Part shown: positions 5,768-12,799 of the stretch, in pieces
Numbering within the stretch: the stretch's first letter is position 1
Layout of the letters: the number at the start of each line of letters is the position of its first letter
Virus record (IMG/VR): IMGVR_UViG_3300037337_000202
Location: 1 to 52,642 of that record
Source: a virus
Reading direction: 5' to 3' (one strand)
Length of the DNA: 52,642 bases
Notes under the pieces: generated by a model
The model's database searches: none
Seen by the model: only the letters and a program-made list of their open reading frames with translations
Told to the model about the DNA's origin: nothing
Made by a program: the position numbers and the translations under genes

Positions 5768-5846
5768 GCCCAGGTACGCTATTTGGTACCGCGGACTGAT
5801 TCAGAATCAGTTGTTTTTGTGGGTTCGACTCCCATCCTGGGTACCA
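5768..5846 (+). tRNA. tRNA-Leu(CAG)-like, short variable region
   Basis: Acceptor GCCCAGG/CCTGGGT, A and CCA. Anticodon CAG at 5792-5794 in ACTGA/TCAGT. Normal T loop TTCGACT and GG D loop. The variable region is only about 7-9 nt, unusual for leucine. Confidence 0.85.
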
Positions 5847-5852
5847 TTCTTT

Positions 5853-5928
5853 AGTGGCATAGCATAGCGGCTAATGCGGTTTCTTCATATGTAACAGATC
5901 GTGGGTTCGAGTCCCACTGCCACTACCA
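5853..5928 (+). tRNA. tRNA(CAT), Met or Ile2
   Basis: Acceptor AGTGGCA/TGCCACT, A and CCA. Anticodon CAT at 5886-5888. D loop with GG and T loop TTCGAGT. With a TilS-like gene in the phage, one of the two CAT tRNAs may be tRNA-Ile with lysidine at C34. I cannot tell which. Confidence 0.85.
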
Positions 5929-5933
5929 ATTTT

Positions 5934-6024
5934 CACTGTAAGGCTTGGTGCCCGGATCGCGCATCCGAAGATACGTGTTCGATTCCGTACAACTGGACGT
6001 TCTGGGTTCGAGTCCCGGTGCAGT
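5934..6024 (+). tRNA. Class II-like tRNA, isotype unclear
   Basis: Acceptor CACTGTA/TGCAGTG and T arm CTGGG/CCCGG with TTCGAGT are sound. The D arm GGC/GCC is very short. The anticodon stem CGGA/TCCG encloses TCGCGCA, lacking U33. A long variable region holds a second TTCGATT sequence. It may be decayed. Confidence 0.5.
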
Positions 6025-6036
6025 GAAAATTTTTCT

Positions 6037-6124
6037 GGAGAGTAAATCAGTCGGGGACTGAGACTGTCTGCTAAACAGTGCGACCTGGCAACAGGTTTCG
6101 GTTCGAGTCCGATGCTCTCCTCCA
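6037..6124 (+). tRNA. tRNA-Ser(GCT)
   Basis: Acceptor GGAGAGT/GCTCTCC, T and CCA. Anticodon GCT at 6070-6072 in ACTGT/ACAGT, with a class II variable arm. Canonical T loop TTCGAGT. Confidence 0.93.
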
Positions 6125-6126
6125 AA

Positions 6127-6156
6127 CTTTACTTTTATTCCTAGATGTGATATAAT
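6127..6156 (+). promoter_or_regulatory. Promoter P6127
   Basis: CTTTAC -35 region and TATAAT at 6151-6156, followed by the TTATCAAC leader with GGAAATATC before ATG 6179. Confidence 0.87.
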
Positions 6157-6178
6157 AACTTATCAACACGGAAATATC

Positions 6179-6232
6179 ATGACTGAACTTGTTAAGCCGG
6201 TTATTCTCGTTATTATTATTGGTAATCAATGA
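6179..6232 (+). CDS. 17-residue leader peptide ORF
   Basis: A hydrophobic 17-codon ORF placed exactly where genes start after this promoter type (GGAAATATC-ATG). It ends in CAATGA, overlapping the start of the nucleotidyltransferase-like gene by 4 nt. It may serve only for translational coupling. Confidence 0.5.
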   Translation: MTELVKPVILVIIIGNQ

Positions 6233-7008
6233 ACTGGTTAATAATTGGTAGTGTTGCTGTTAAGCATTGGTTTCCAGATGCTCGTGTACCAACTGATATT
6301 GATATTCTTACTCCAGTAAAGATAACTGGTAACGTAAGTAATATCTGTGTGGTAGATTCACAGTGGCATAATGCAGCAGAATACCTAATCAGTATCAATA
6401 AAGACTCTACATTTGCTGACCCTGATGTGTTGTATACCTTAAAAGTATCACATGCTCAATGGAACATCAAATGGGATAAAACCATGTACGACATTGAATT
6501 CTTAAAAAGAAAAGGTTGTACTCTTATTCCTGACTTGCATTCTAAACTGGTTAAGGTTTGGACTGAGACTCATGGCAAAAAGCATGTTAATATGTCAAAG
6601 CCAATGATTGACTTTTTCAGTGACGACGTAAAAAGAGAATATGACCACGAAAAGTTACATGAGTTAGTCGCATTTTATGATCGGCCTATTCATGAACGAT
6701 TGAGGGAAGATCACAATACGGCATGGTGTTCAAAGGAGTTATTCTTTAAAATGACCCTCGAAGATCAATGTCTCTGTGTATTAGAGGAAATGTTAGTAAC
6801 TGCAATTGAACGAAGTAAGCTCACAGTAAATAGTAAGATGAGCGAAAAACTAGGTGCAATGTCGAAGGGTTACTTTCAGCTGGCAACATCGATGACAACC
6901 GGTTGGTTCGCTCTATTCTTAATTGAGCACCGACAAACTTTATTATTTGAAAAGAGAAACACATGGTTAACAAACTTGAATACAGCACTGAAACACTTGT
7001 CCAGCTAG
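6229..7008 (+). CDS. Nucleotidyltransferase-fold phage protein
   Basis: 259 residues. The first 30 carry GSVAVKHW followed by PTDIDIL, the GS...DxD arrangement of the pol-beta-type nucleotidyltransferase fold. The rest is mainly helical, with DFFSDDVKREYDHEKLHELV near 130. The family is common and mostly uncharacterised in phages. Substrate is unknown. It is coupled to the leader ORF upstream and overlaps the next gene. Confidence 0.65.
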   Translation: MNWLIIGSVAVKHWFPDARVPTDIDILTPVKITGNVSNICVVDSQWHNAAEYLISINKDSTFADPDVLYTLKVSHAQWNIKWDKTMYDIEFLKRKGCTLIPDLHSKLVKVWTETHGKKHVNMSKPMIDFFSDDVKREYDHEKLHELVAFYDRPIHERLREDHNTAWCSKELFFKMTLEDQCLCVLEEMLVTAIERSKLTVNSKMSEKLGAMSKGYFQLATSMTTGWFALFLIEHRQTLLFEKRNTWLTNLNTALKHLSS

Positions 7009-7370
7009 CACTTGACGATCCCGGACTTTTTCTTGAAACCTTTGTCAAATTGCTTGATCCAATAGTTTACGCCACCGATCATTACGGGTCAGATAATTAT
7101 CATGGCTACCTGGAACAATTGGAGACCGATCAATCATTTGCTGGAATCTATGTTAAACTAGTTCATTCCGAAGGTGATTGTGAAGGCGGCGGAGATCATT
7201 CTGAGCACATTTGGTCAGTCGGTTTTAATGGAGTACCACCATTTGCTTTTATTAAGATTACTGGCTTTTACAGTTCTCATAATGGAACAGAATGGGATGA
7301 TCTAAGTAGTGCCGTTCTAGTTTATCCACGACAAGTAATGGTCACCCAATATTTTAAAGATAAAGAATGA
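6963..7370 (+). CDS. Hypothetical protein, paralogue of next ORF
   Basis: 135 residues, acidic. It overlaps the previous gene by 46 nt in another frame. Its C-terminal half (GFYSSHNGTEW, then a VLVYPRQV strand) resembles the same region of the ORF at 7360-7710 (GTYSSWGNSTW). They look like tandem paralogues. No function is recognised. Confidence 0.65.
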   Translation: MVNKLEYSTETLVQLALDDPGLFLETFVKLLDPIVYATDHYGSDNYHGYLEQLETDQSFAGIYVKLVHSEGDCEGGGDHSEHIWSVGFNGVPPFAFIKITGFYSSHNGTEWDDLSSAVLVYPRQVMVTQYFKDKE

Positions 7371-7710
7371 CTTTAAAGACGATCTACTAGGTACAGTAAT
7401 TAAACTCATCGCAGAAGATAATGAGCGCGACTTTCCCTTTGGCCCCAGTGTTAATAGAATCGAGGGTCTGAGCCTAAACTGTGTGTATGATGAAAGTGCG
7501 GGTGATGGTAATGAATGCGTTCGAGTAACAGAAATTTGTGTTGATGATGCATTTATTGGACATATCAGAACCATTGGTACTTACAGCTCATGGGGTAATA
7601 GCACCTGGTACCCAGAAGAAACTACATTGGTTAATTTGGTATCAACGATAGTTAACGTCTGGGTAAATGCCGATGGGTCTGAACATCATAAACACAAAAT
7701 GAATTTTTAA
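7360..7710 (+). CDS. Hypothetical paralogue, apparent AUA start
   Basis: The open frame continues 123 nt upstream of the first ATG (7483) and resembles the preceding protein. The natural start in that extension is ATA at 7360, overlapping the end of the preceding gene. With it the product is 116 residues. Alternatives are a short product from ATG 7483, or a one-base frameshift that has separated ATG 7368 from this frame. Confidence 0.5.
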   Translation: MKNDFKDDLLGTVIKLIAEDNERDFPFGPSVNRIEGLSLNCVYDESAGDGNECVRVTEICVDDAFIGHIRTIGTYSSWGNSTWYPEETTLVNLVSTIVNVWVNADGSEHHKHKMNF

Positions 7711-7721
7711 ATAACAAATAT

Positions 7722-7800
7722 GCGCGAGTATGCCGCTTGCCTTCTAAGCAAGAGAAAGCTAACTGGACTCATACAGGTTCGAATCCTGTCTCGCGCGCCA
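7722..7800 (+). tRNA. tRNA-Arg(TCT) copy 2, no normal D arm
   Basis: The core from position 7729 to the end of the variable region is almost identical to copy 1. The acceptor is GCGCGAG/CTCGCGC and the T arm ACAGG/CCTGT, both different from copy 1 yet fully paired. G and CCA follow. Anticodon TCT at 7743-7745. The compensated differences argue that it functions despite lacking a D arm. Confidence 0.85.
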
Positions 7801-7817
7801 TCTATTACGGAGCATAT

Positions 7818-8366
7818 ATGCAAATTCTAGGTCTTGATGTGGCGGGCCATCCACGAAAATGGCTATCAGTAGAAGATGCTATCACATATCATGCTAAGGA
7901 TCAGGTCGCATGGTCATTAGGTGATATTGTTTTCAGGGCTCGAGGTGGATATCAGAGTTCTGGTAGACAGAGTATTATTGAAACCGCATCGATAATATCT
8001 ATTCGCTCTACTAAGTTTGATGTTAGAGATAGAAAAGTTCCGGTGAGTAACCAGACACTATTTTCTCGAGATCGTTGGAATTGTGCTTACTGCGGGCTGA
8101 CATTCAAGGCTAGTCAATTATCTAGGGACCATATTATCCCAAAAAGTAGGGGTGGACTTGATGTATGGCAAAATATTATTTGTTCCTGCAAGTGGTGTAA
8201 TAACAAGAAGGATAATAGGACTCCAGAGGAAGCAGACATGCCATTGCTGTTCCTACCCTATTTGCCGGCATTCGGAGAAAAGATTATTTTAGAGGGTAGG
8301 AATATTCTTGGCGATCAACTAGACTTTCTGAAAAAAACTCTACCGAAAAATTCTCGCTGCCACTAA
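7818..8366 (+). CDS. HNH endonuclease
   Basis: 182 residues from ATG 7818 (GGAG 6 nt upstream), the first start after the tRNA that overlaps the longer open frame. Residues 80-145 hold a classical Cys4 HNH: RDRWNCAYCG, then SRDHIIPKSRGG, then CSCKWCNNKKDNRTPEEA. This form is common in bacteria and cyanobacteria and may act as a mobile or DNA-processing nuclease. The C-terminal tail is unassigned. A clear intrinsic terminator follows at once. Confidence 0.85.
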   Translation: MQILGLDVAGHPRKWLSVEDAITYHAKDQVAWSLGDIVFRARGGYQSSGRQSIIETASIISIRSTKFDVRDRKVPVSNQTLFSRDRWNCAYCGLTFKASQLSRDHIIPKSRGGLDVWQNIICSCKWCNNKKDNRTPEEADMPLLFLPYLPAFGEKIILEGRNILGDQLDFLKKTLPKNSRCH

Positions 8367-8369
8367 CAC

Positions 8370-8392
8370 AAGGTCCCTCCGGGGACCTTTTT
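8370..8392 (+). terminator. Intrinsic terminator after HNH gene
   Basis: AAGGTCC/GGACCTT stem with a short loop, followed by a T run, 3 nt after the stop codon. Confidence 0.9.
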
Positions 8393-8395
8393 AGT

Positions 8396-8425
8396 TTTTA
8401 CTTTTATCCTGGGTCGTGTTATAAT
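8396..8425 (+). promoter_or_regulatory. Promoter P8396
   Basis: TTTTAC at 8396, GTG and TATAAT at 8420-8425. The leader AACAAGGAAACATC follows, but the expected ATG is ATA. Confidence 0.87.
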
Positions 8426-8447
8426 AATTTATCAACAAGGAAACATC

Positions 8448-8678
8448 ATAAACACAGACTTCTACGCCACAACAGACCCCGCTTTCGATCCCGGCGAACG
8501 CTGGATCGATTCTTCAATGAGCCCTGTGTTTATTGTGCGAGTTGAAAAATATCCAGGTAGCCCTAGTGAATACAGTTCAAACTATGGCGTTATCTATCTC
8601 CAAGCAGATGGTTCATACCATGATAAAGACGCCTGGAGCTTCCAGGTCCGATATAACCACACACCAACTCCAAAATGA
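8448..8678 (+). CDS. Hypothetical protein, apparent AUA start
   Basis: 76 residues if read from ATA at 8448, which sits exactly where ATG stands in sister genes (AAGGAAACATC-ATG). The frame is open from there to the stop that overlaps the next ATG. The first ATG (8518) would discard a third of the product. The sequence is rich in Tyr, Ser and Asp with FDPGERWID near the start. No family is recognised. Confidence 0.6.
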   Translation: MNTDFYATTDPAFDPGERWIDSSMSPVFIVRVEKYPGSPSEYSSNYGVIYLQADGSYHDKDAWSFQVRYNHTPTPK

Positions 8679-8983
8679 AACAAGCACTCGTTAACTTTAA
8701 AATTCTGTCTCAGGGTGATGTTAAAATGTCACATGACTTCGGTTACATGGCTGTAGGCAATGATGATTGTGTTTGTTTCTTTATTGATCCGGTAGAGAAA
8801 GCGTATATCGAAGCTAGTTCTTCGGATGAAAATGACTGTCCGATCATTTATCTTTCTACAGAAGACGCCGAGGATTACACGACATTGGTTTTTCCCGACC
8901 ACAAAGGTTGGGGATTCCATGCCGGTGGGTGTGGTAAAAGTATTGCTATTGCCCTTGTTCGACGTGTAGCCGAGTCAGCATGA
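8675..8983 (+). CDS. Hypothetical protein
   Basis: 102 residues. ATG overlaps the upstream stop (ATGA) and its own stop overlaps the next start, so it belongs to the P8396 operon. No recognised domain. Confidence 0.7.
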   Translation: MKQALVNFKILSQGDVKMSHDFGYMAVGNDDCVCFFIDPVEKAYIEASSSDENDCPIIYLSTEDAEDYTTLVFPDHKGWGFHAGGCGKSIAIALVRRVAESA

Positions 8984-9261
8984 GGAATAATCCTAATAAA
9001 GATAGTCGCAGTCTGTATCGGCGTTTGCATGATGCTGGTATTCCTATTGATAATCATCACAGTGATTTATATTTCCCATATAATTCTACGACTATAGCAA
9101 TTGTAAATCAAGCCATCTCAGATGGAGTACTACACAAAAAACCGACATTATTTCAAGATAAAGTTAGTAACTCTATTTGGAGCGATGCGATGTCTCAATA
9201 TGACCCTTTCTGGGAAGTATCCCGTCTATCTGTAACTAATGCCGAAAGCAATCATGACTGA
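8980..9261 (+). CDS. Hypothetical protein
   Basis: 93 residues, third gene of the P8396 operon, ATGA overlap upstream and overlap with the following gene. No recognised domain. Confidence 0.7.
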   Translation: MRNNPNKDSRSLYRRLHDAGIPIDNHHSDLYFPYNSTTIAIVNQAISDGVLHKKPTLFQDKVSNSIWSDAMSQYDPFWEVSRLSVTNAESNHD

Positions 9262-9538
9262 TTATCGAGTAAAAATCTATAAACAAGACAAACGACATAA
9301 CTCTGGTGAGCGTCTTGAAGTAACATATGACTATCTAGCTCAAACTGATGAAATGTTTCAGATGGTATTACTTGATCTTAAAATCAACAAGCTATTCACT
9401 GAGGAATTTGGCTACCGAATCCAGTATTATCCAAGCAGAATCGTAGTGAGAAACCTCATGTCTGGCGAGCCTGTGGAACTTGATGCTGATACTCCCTGGA
9501 GCTGCCGCCCGGATTCCGAAACTTACTGGAGCATGTAA
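9254..9538 (+). CDS. Small protein of a KDxR-SGER paralogue pair
   Basis: 94 residues from ATG 9254, which overlaps the upstream stop. A start at 9239 is possible. The N-terminal YRVKIYKQDKRHNSGERL segment matches the protein at 19681 (FTIRVYVKDRRCKSGERI), so the two are paralogues. The role is unknown. Confidence 0.7.
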   Translation: MTDYRVKIYKQDKRHNSGERLEVTYDYLAQTDEMFQMVLLDLKINKLFTEEFGYRIQYYPSRIVVRNLMSGEPVELDADTPWSCRPDSETYWSM

Positions 9539-9750
9539 TGATCAAATATGTTGATTGGCTTTTCAATGGCGATGGTTGGGAAAATCGTAAAATTGTAATA
9601 TTTTTATTTGTAGTTCTTGCAATTTTTCTTACCATAAACATAATTTTACTAGTCGTAATTTATGTACCACTTGTGGAGACTGCTATTATTACCACGATTG
9701 TAATAGGCACAGTATTCTATCGCAGCTTCAAGGAATATAAAAAATCATGA
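9538..9750 (+). CDS. Small membrane protein
   Basis: 70 residues with two hydrophobic segments (about 22-45 and 48-60) and a basic C-terminus. The start overlaps the previous stop (TAATG). It is probably an inner-membrane protein. The first seven residues MIKYVDW are nearly repeated at the start of the next tiny ORF. Confidence 0.65.
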   Translation: MIKYVDWLFNGDGWENRKIVIFLFVVLAIFLTINIILLVVIYVPLVETAIITTIVIGTVFYRSFKEYKKS

Positions 9751-9794
9751 TCAAATATGCCGATTGGCGCCTGGTGCGCAATGGTCTGGAATAA
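9747..9794 (+). CDS. 15-residue ORF
   Basis: Begins MIKYADW, nearly the same as the start of the upstream membrane protein, and overlaps its stop (ATGA). It is probably a remnant of a duplicated start region. Confidence 0.3.
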   Translation: MIKYADWRLVRNGLE

Positions 9795-9847
9795 CCAACT
9801 AGAACCCACCATGATTCCGCTCTATACTCTACCAAGCCAAAAGTAGT

Positions 9848-9877
9848 TTTTACTTTTATTCTGTGGCGTGATATAAT
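9848..9877 (+). promoter_or_regulatory. Promoter P9848 (leaderless type)
   Basis: TTTTAC at 9848, TATAAT at 9872-9877. ATG begins 5 nt after the -10. Confidence 0.87.
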
Positions 9878-9882
9878 AACTT

Positions 9883-10227
9883 ATGAACCCAGAATACACC
9901 CACATTGAAGAACTTGATATGATCTACAGCGAGATGTACAAAGGCTTACACGGCTTCGAGCATAGATCCATCAAATTCTCTTCGGTAGAAGAAGGTCAGG
10001 CAGCCTTGGCCAAACTCGGTGTTGCTCTCGAAGCTCAAATGAAAAAAGAAGAAGAGGCTGAAAAATCCGCAATCATAAAATTCGAGGCCTTGATCTTGAA
10101 CTTGATTAACTGCGGGGCAAAAACTCGGGAGACCGCAATTTTCTGGTTGAACGACGAGGAGACTGAAAGCGATATGGAATGTCTTGCCTACAAGCATGGT
10201 CTCCCATACGGCTACTTCGGTCGGTAA
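9883..10227 (+). CDS. Hypothetical protein, leaderless mRNA
   Basis: 114 residues. A Lys/Glu-rich helical segment lies at about 58-75, followed by a more compact C-terminal region. No family is recognised. The start is fixed by its place immediately after the -10 of P9848. Confidence 0.72.
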   Translation: MNPEYTHIEELDMIYSEMYKGLHGFEHRSIKFSSVEEGQAALAKLGVALEAQMKKEEEAEKSAIIKFEALILNLINCGAKTRETAIFWLNDEETESDMECLAYKHGLPYGYFGR

Positions 10228-10252
10228 CTTTTATCCAAAGTTGTGATATAAT
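10223..10252 (+). promoter_or_regulatory. Promoter P10223, weaker -35
   Basis: TATAAT at 10247-10252 with GTG before it, but the -35 half reads GGTAAC, not TTTTAC. It overlaps the end of the upstream gene and leads into the AACAAGGAAACATG leader. Confidence 0.75.
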
Positions 10253-10271
10253 AACTTATCAACAAGGAAAC

Positions 10272-10538
10272 ATGATGACAAAAAACGATTCCCAAGATAA
10301 TTTCCCATTCGTTCGCAAGCCGATGAGCCCACGAGTTATGGAAATTGCCAGAGATGCCGGTTTTTTTCTACCAGAAGTTTGGAGCAATGAGGACTCACAC
10401 TGTTTGCAACTGTTTTCCAATATCATTCTCGAGCGCTGCTCCGAAATTGTTCGGGATGTACTCAGAGACGATTTATCCAACCTGTCATATGAGGACGCGT
10501 CCCTTCTACAGGACAGAATCAGAAATTACCTAAAATGA
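10272..10538 (+). CDS. Hypothetical protein
   Basis: 88 residues. Start chosen after AAGGAAAC, with two adjacent ATGs. Helical and acidic, no recognised family. Its stop overlaps the next start (AATGA). Confidence 0.72.
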   Translation: MMTKNDSQDNFPFVRKPMSPRVMEIARDAGFFLPEVWSNEDSHCLQLFSNIILERCSEIVRDVLRDDLSNLSYEDASLLQDRIRNYLK

Positions 10539-10714
10539 CTGAAGCAACATTGACCCAGCTAGAAACTCTTCAAGAGAGCACCGAATATGCTGACTTTCTT
10601 ATGTGTAATTGCGCCGATCGCATTATCTGCAATGGTGCTACCCTTCTAGATGCAATTGAGGATGGTCATATGTTCGATGAATTCCTGACCTCCATTGGGC
10701 TAATTTCTTCTTAA
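10535..10714 (+). CDS. Small hypothetical protein
   Basis: 59 residues, acidic, in the P10223 operon with a 4-nt ATGA overlap. No recognised family. Confidence 0.65.
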   Translation: MTEATLTQLETLQESTEYADFLMCNCADRIICNGATLLDAIEDGHMFDEFLTSIGLISS

Positions 10715-10722
10715 GGATTAAT

Positions 10723-10839
10723 ATGACTGATATGAGTCTCTTTACTTGTGTTCTTGGATCTGTTGCTGGCTGGAATATGCAACAACCACTTTGGCTGGGA
10801 TATATTCGGGGTCTTTTAAAAGAACTACTGAATAAATAA
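10723..10839 (+). CDS. Small membrane-like peptide
   Basis: 38 residues, hydrophobic at positions 5-32, starting 8 nt after the previous stop. AAGGA lies 7 nt upstream of the ATG. Possibly an inner-membrane peptide. Confidence 0.55.
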   Translation: MTDMSLFTCVLGSVAGWNMQQPLWLGYIRGLLKELLNK

Positions 10840-10899
10840 AAAATAATAACTAGTAAATTAAGTAGGCCTATAACCCGAAAACACTAGTAACCAAACATA

Positions 10900-10976
10900 C
10901 CCACGGGCGCAATAGTGGTAGATGCCCCAGCTTCATAAGCTGGTGATAGTCGGTTCGAACCCGACACGTGGGACCA
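10900..10976 (+). tRNA. tRNA(CAT) copy 2, Ile2 or Met
   Basis: Acceptor CCCACGG/ACGTGGG with one mismatch, A and CCA. Anticodon CAT at 10934-10936 in CCAGC/GCTGG. Canonical D and T loops. It lies 88 nt before the TilS-like gene, which makes it the better candidate for a lysidine-modified tRNA-Ile. Confidence 0.88.
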
Positions 10977-10980
10977 ATAT

Positions 10981-11041
10981 AAAAGCATATTCTTACTGTA
11001 ACTGATTAATTATTCCAGACAGTTCATGAATATGCTTTTTG
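10981..11041 (+). terminator. Long-stem hairpin with U tail
   Basis: Arms 10981-10992 and 11028-11039 pair over 12 bp and end in a T run. The loop contains ACTGT/ACAGT. It probably ends the tRNA transcript, and shares the outer-stem plus inner-hairpin plan of the H elements. Confidence 0.7.
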
Positions 11042-11064
11042 TCGATTACTAGAAGTTTTTTATT

Positions 11065-11670
11065 ATGCAAGTGTTTAGAACTCTTCCCAAAAAAGTAGTC
11101 GTCGCTTTATCTGGCGGCTCTGACTCAATGGCATGCCTTCATTATTTCTTAGACAAAGGATATGATGTTTCTGCGGCACATTACATTCATTTCAACAGTT
11201 TGTCAGCAGAGCCTGAACACGAATTTGTTCAAAAAACCTGCTCTAATCTAGGTGTCAAGCTGTTTGTTGAAAAACAAGACTCTAAGAATGTAATGCAGAG
11301 TAATGAAGAATTCTGGCGTAATGGCCGATACAAATTTTTCAGAAAATTGTCCACTCCGGTAATAACAGGTCATACTCTTAATGATGTGGTCGAGTGGTAT
11401 CTTTATTCAGCAATGAATGGAAAGGGTTACCTAATGGACTATTCCCACGGAAATGTTGTCAGACCATTTTTTCTAGAGCGAAAAGAAACCCTGTTAAAAA
11501 TTCTAATCGACAAACAGTTAGCATGGTACGAAGATCCATCAAATACAGATGTTGAGTTTTGTAAACGAAATAAAGTTAGACACGATCTACTACCGGTGGC
11601 ACTATCAGTTAATCCTGGTTTGTTTACCATGATTAAAAGAATGGCGATTGAAAAATATAGGGGACTTTAA
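11065..11670 (+). CDS. tilS: TilS-like tRNA(Ile)-lysidine synthase, catalytic domain only
   Basis: 201 residues. The PP-loop SGGSDS lies at 15-20. The signature EDPSNTDVEFCKRNKVRHDLLP near 155-177 is characteristic of TilS, which converts C34 of tRNA-Ile(CAU) to lysidine so that it reads AUA. Bacterial TilS is usually 320-430 residues. This protein lacks the C-terminal domains, like the shorter forms known in some bacteria. It follows a CAT tRNA and is followed by an intrinsic terminator. Activity on the phage tRNA is inferred from proximity. Confidence 0.85.
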   Translation: MQVFRTLPKKVVVALSGGSDSMACLHYFLDKGYDVSAAHYIHFNSLSAEPEHEFVQKTCSNLGVKLFVEKQDSKNVMQSNEEFWRNGRYKFFRKLSTPVITGHTLNDVVEWYLYSAMNGKGYLMDYSHGNVVRPFFLERKETLLKILIDKQLAWYEDPSNTDVEFCKRNKVRHDLLPVALSVNPGLFTMIKRMAIEKYRGL

Positions 11671-11671
11671 A

Positions 11672-11693
11672 ATGGGCTTAGGCTCATTTTTTT
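11672..11693 (+). terminator. Intrinsic terminator after tilS
   Basis: TGGGC/GCTCA stem with TTAG loop and a run of seven T, beginning right after the stop codon. Confidence 0.8.
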
Positions 11694-11934
11694 GGTCTGA
11701 ATAATGTACAAACTATTACACTTCGGTAACGTTGTTTATTTCAGGGTAAAGTTTTTCTGGATATAATAGATTATGTTCCCCAGTTGTTGGTTGTTCGGAA
11801 GATGTTTATAGTCTAGTCTTGCAAGCTAGCTATGCATTATTAGTGGCCCTGAGACTGACTTAGTCGCTGTCTAAGCGTGTCTGTGAAGAAGACGGTAGAG
11901 TCATATTACTCACGTGAGCCTGTGCTTAGAGTGA
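11694..11934 (+). other. Non-coding stretch with structured sequence
   Basis: No ORF is supported. A TATAAT at 11761 lacks a matching -35. The second half contains CTAAGC/GCTTAG (near 11870 and 11924) enclosing the palindrome CTCACGTGAG, which suggests another structured RNA. Confidence 0.35.
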
Positions 11935-11964
11935 TTTTACTTTTATTAAGGTCTGTGATGTAAT
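11935..11964 (+). promoter_or_regulatory. Promoter P11935
   Basis: TTTTAC at 11935; the -10 is TGTAAT at 11959-11964. Followed by the AACAAGGAAACACG leader. Confidence 0.83.
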
Positions 11965-11986
11965 AACTTATCAACAAGGAAACACG

Positions 11987-12181
11987 ATGCAACTCGAAAA
12001 AATCTCCAAAGCAAATCAGCCACTCATGATCGGTGCTCTCTGGTCTCTCATGCGTGAAGCTGAAGAAGCCGCCCGTGATTCTGGAAATGGTTTTGATAAA
12101 AGTCAGGTCGAGAGTTATTACAGGCTCTGGAATAATGTTACCGGTGATGACAAAGTTCCATTCTGGATGAAAGCAAAATGA
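11987..12181 (+). CDS. Small hypothetical protein
   Basis: 64 residues. ATG follows AAGGAAACACG. Helical and acidic in the first half, WNNV...FWMKAK at the end. No recognised family. Its stop overlaps the next start. Confidence 0.72.
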   Translation: MQLEKISKANQPLMIGALWSLMREAEEAARDSGNGFDKSQVESYYRLWNNVTGDDKVPFWMKAK

Positions 12182-12558
12182 AACACAATATTTACCCCTT
12201 TCACGTAAAATCATCGAATAATTTTCCTTCTCAGCTTGTCCTTGCTATCTGGAAGCGTGTGAGAAAACAGATTAAATCAGAAATATTTTGGTATAGTGTT
12301 GATCTCAGTGTGACTTCAGAAGATTCTGTTATTCTCAGGATCTACGATATGAAAGACATGACTTATGGTGGTACCGGCGACAGCATTCTAAGTCTGGTGG
12401 TAAATGAGTTTACTTTGTGGGAGATGACCGAACTCAAAAAGGAAATTCTAAAGCAACAGTTGGTCTATTCTAAAAATTATGTAGAACAACAAGACCGACT
12501 TGTATTGAAAGCAAGAATTCAAATCACAATGACTGAACTATTCAGTAAAAATGATTAA
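12178..12558 (+). CDS. Hypothetical protein
   Basis: 126 residues, second gene of the P11935 operon with an ATGA overlap. Mixed beta and helical pattern, helical C-terminal third. No recognised family. Confidence 0.7.
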   Translation: MKHNIYPFHVKSSNNFPSQLVLAIWKRVRKQIKSEIFWYSVDLSVTSEDSVILRIYDMKDMTYGGTGDSILSLVVNEFTLWEMTELKKEILKQQLVYSKNYVEQQDRLVLKARIQITMTELFSKND

Positions 12559-12754
12559 AGATACCATGAGCAAACTAGATAATGTTAAGCCTCTCAATTA
12601 GTCATTTCACTGGGGTACAGCAAATAACTCTAAGTATCTGAGGCTTAGGAATAGAACGGAGGCAGAAGCCTTTAGGGTTGCTGGTGAAGCTGGGTGGGTA
12701 AAGCCACGTTGGTATCGCCCGAGTACTTGGTCAAGCGCAGTGTTCAGGAGTTAA
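12551..12754 (+). CDS. Small ORF interrupted by in-frame UAG
   Basis: From ATG 12551 the frame runs 16 codons to TAG (12599-12601), then stays open for 50 more codons to TAA at 12752. The downstream part (NRTEAEAFRVAGEAGW, then RWYRPSTW) looks like genuine protein, with no start codon of its own. Either the UAG is read through or the gene is inactivated. It lies third in the P11935 operon. Confidence 0.45.
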
Positions 12755-12764
12755 TCGGTCTGAG

Positions 12765-12794
12765 TTTTACTTTTATTCTGGTCTGTGTTATGAT
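12765..12794 (+). promoter_or_regulatory. Promoter P12765 (leaderless type)
   Basis: TTTTAC at 12765, -10 TATGAT at 12789-12794, ATG 5 nt later. Confidence 0.83.
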
Positions 12795-12799
12795 GACTT

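Noticed and set aside
4715-6125. Long minus-strand ORFs over the second tRNA block
   Set aside because: They read through well-formed tRNA genes and hairpins, contain no protein motif, and have no promoter on that strand.
7737-7817. Longer N-terminus for the HNH endonuclease
   Set aside because: It would translate most of tRNA-Arg. ATG 7818 has a ribosome-binding site and starts a plausible protein.
11750-11770. Promoter at TATAAT 11761
   Set aside because: It lacks the TTTTAC element and the GTG before the -10 found in every other copy.
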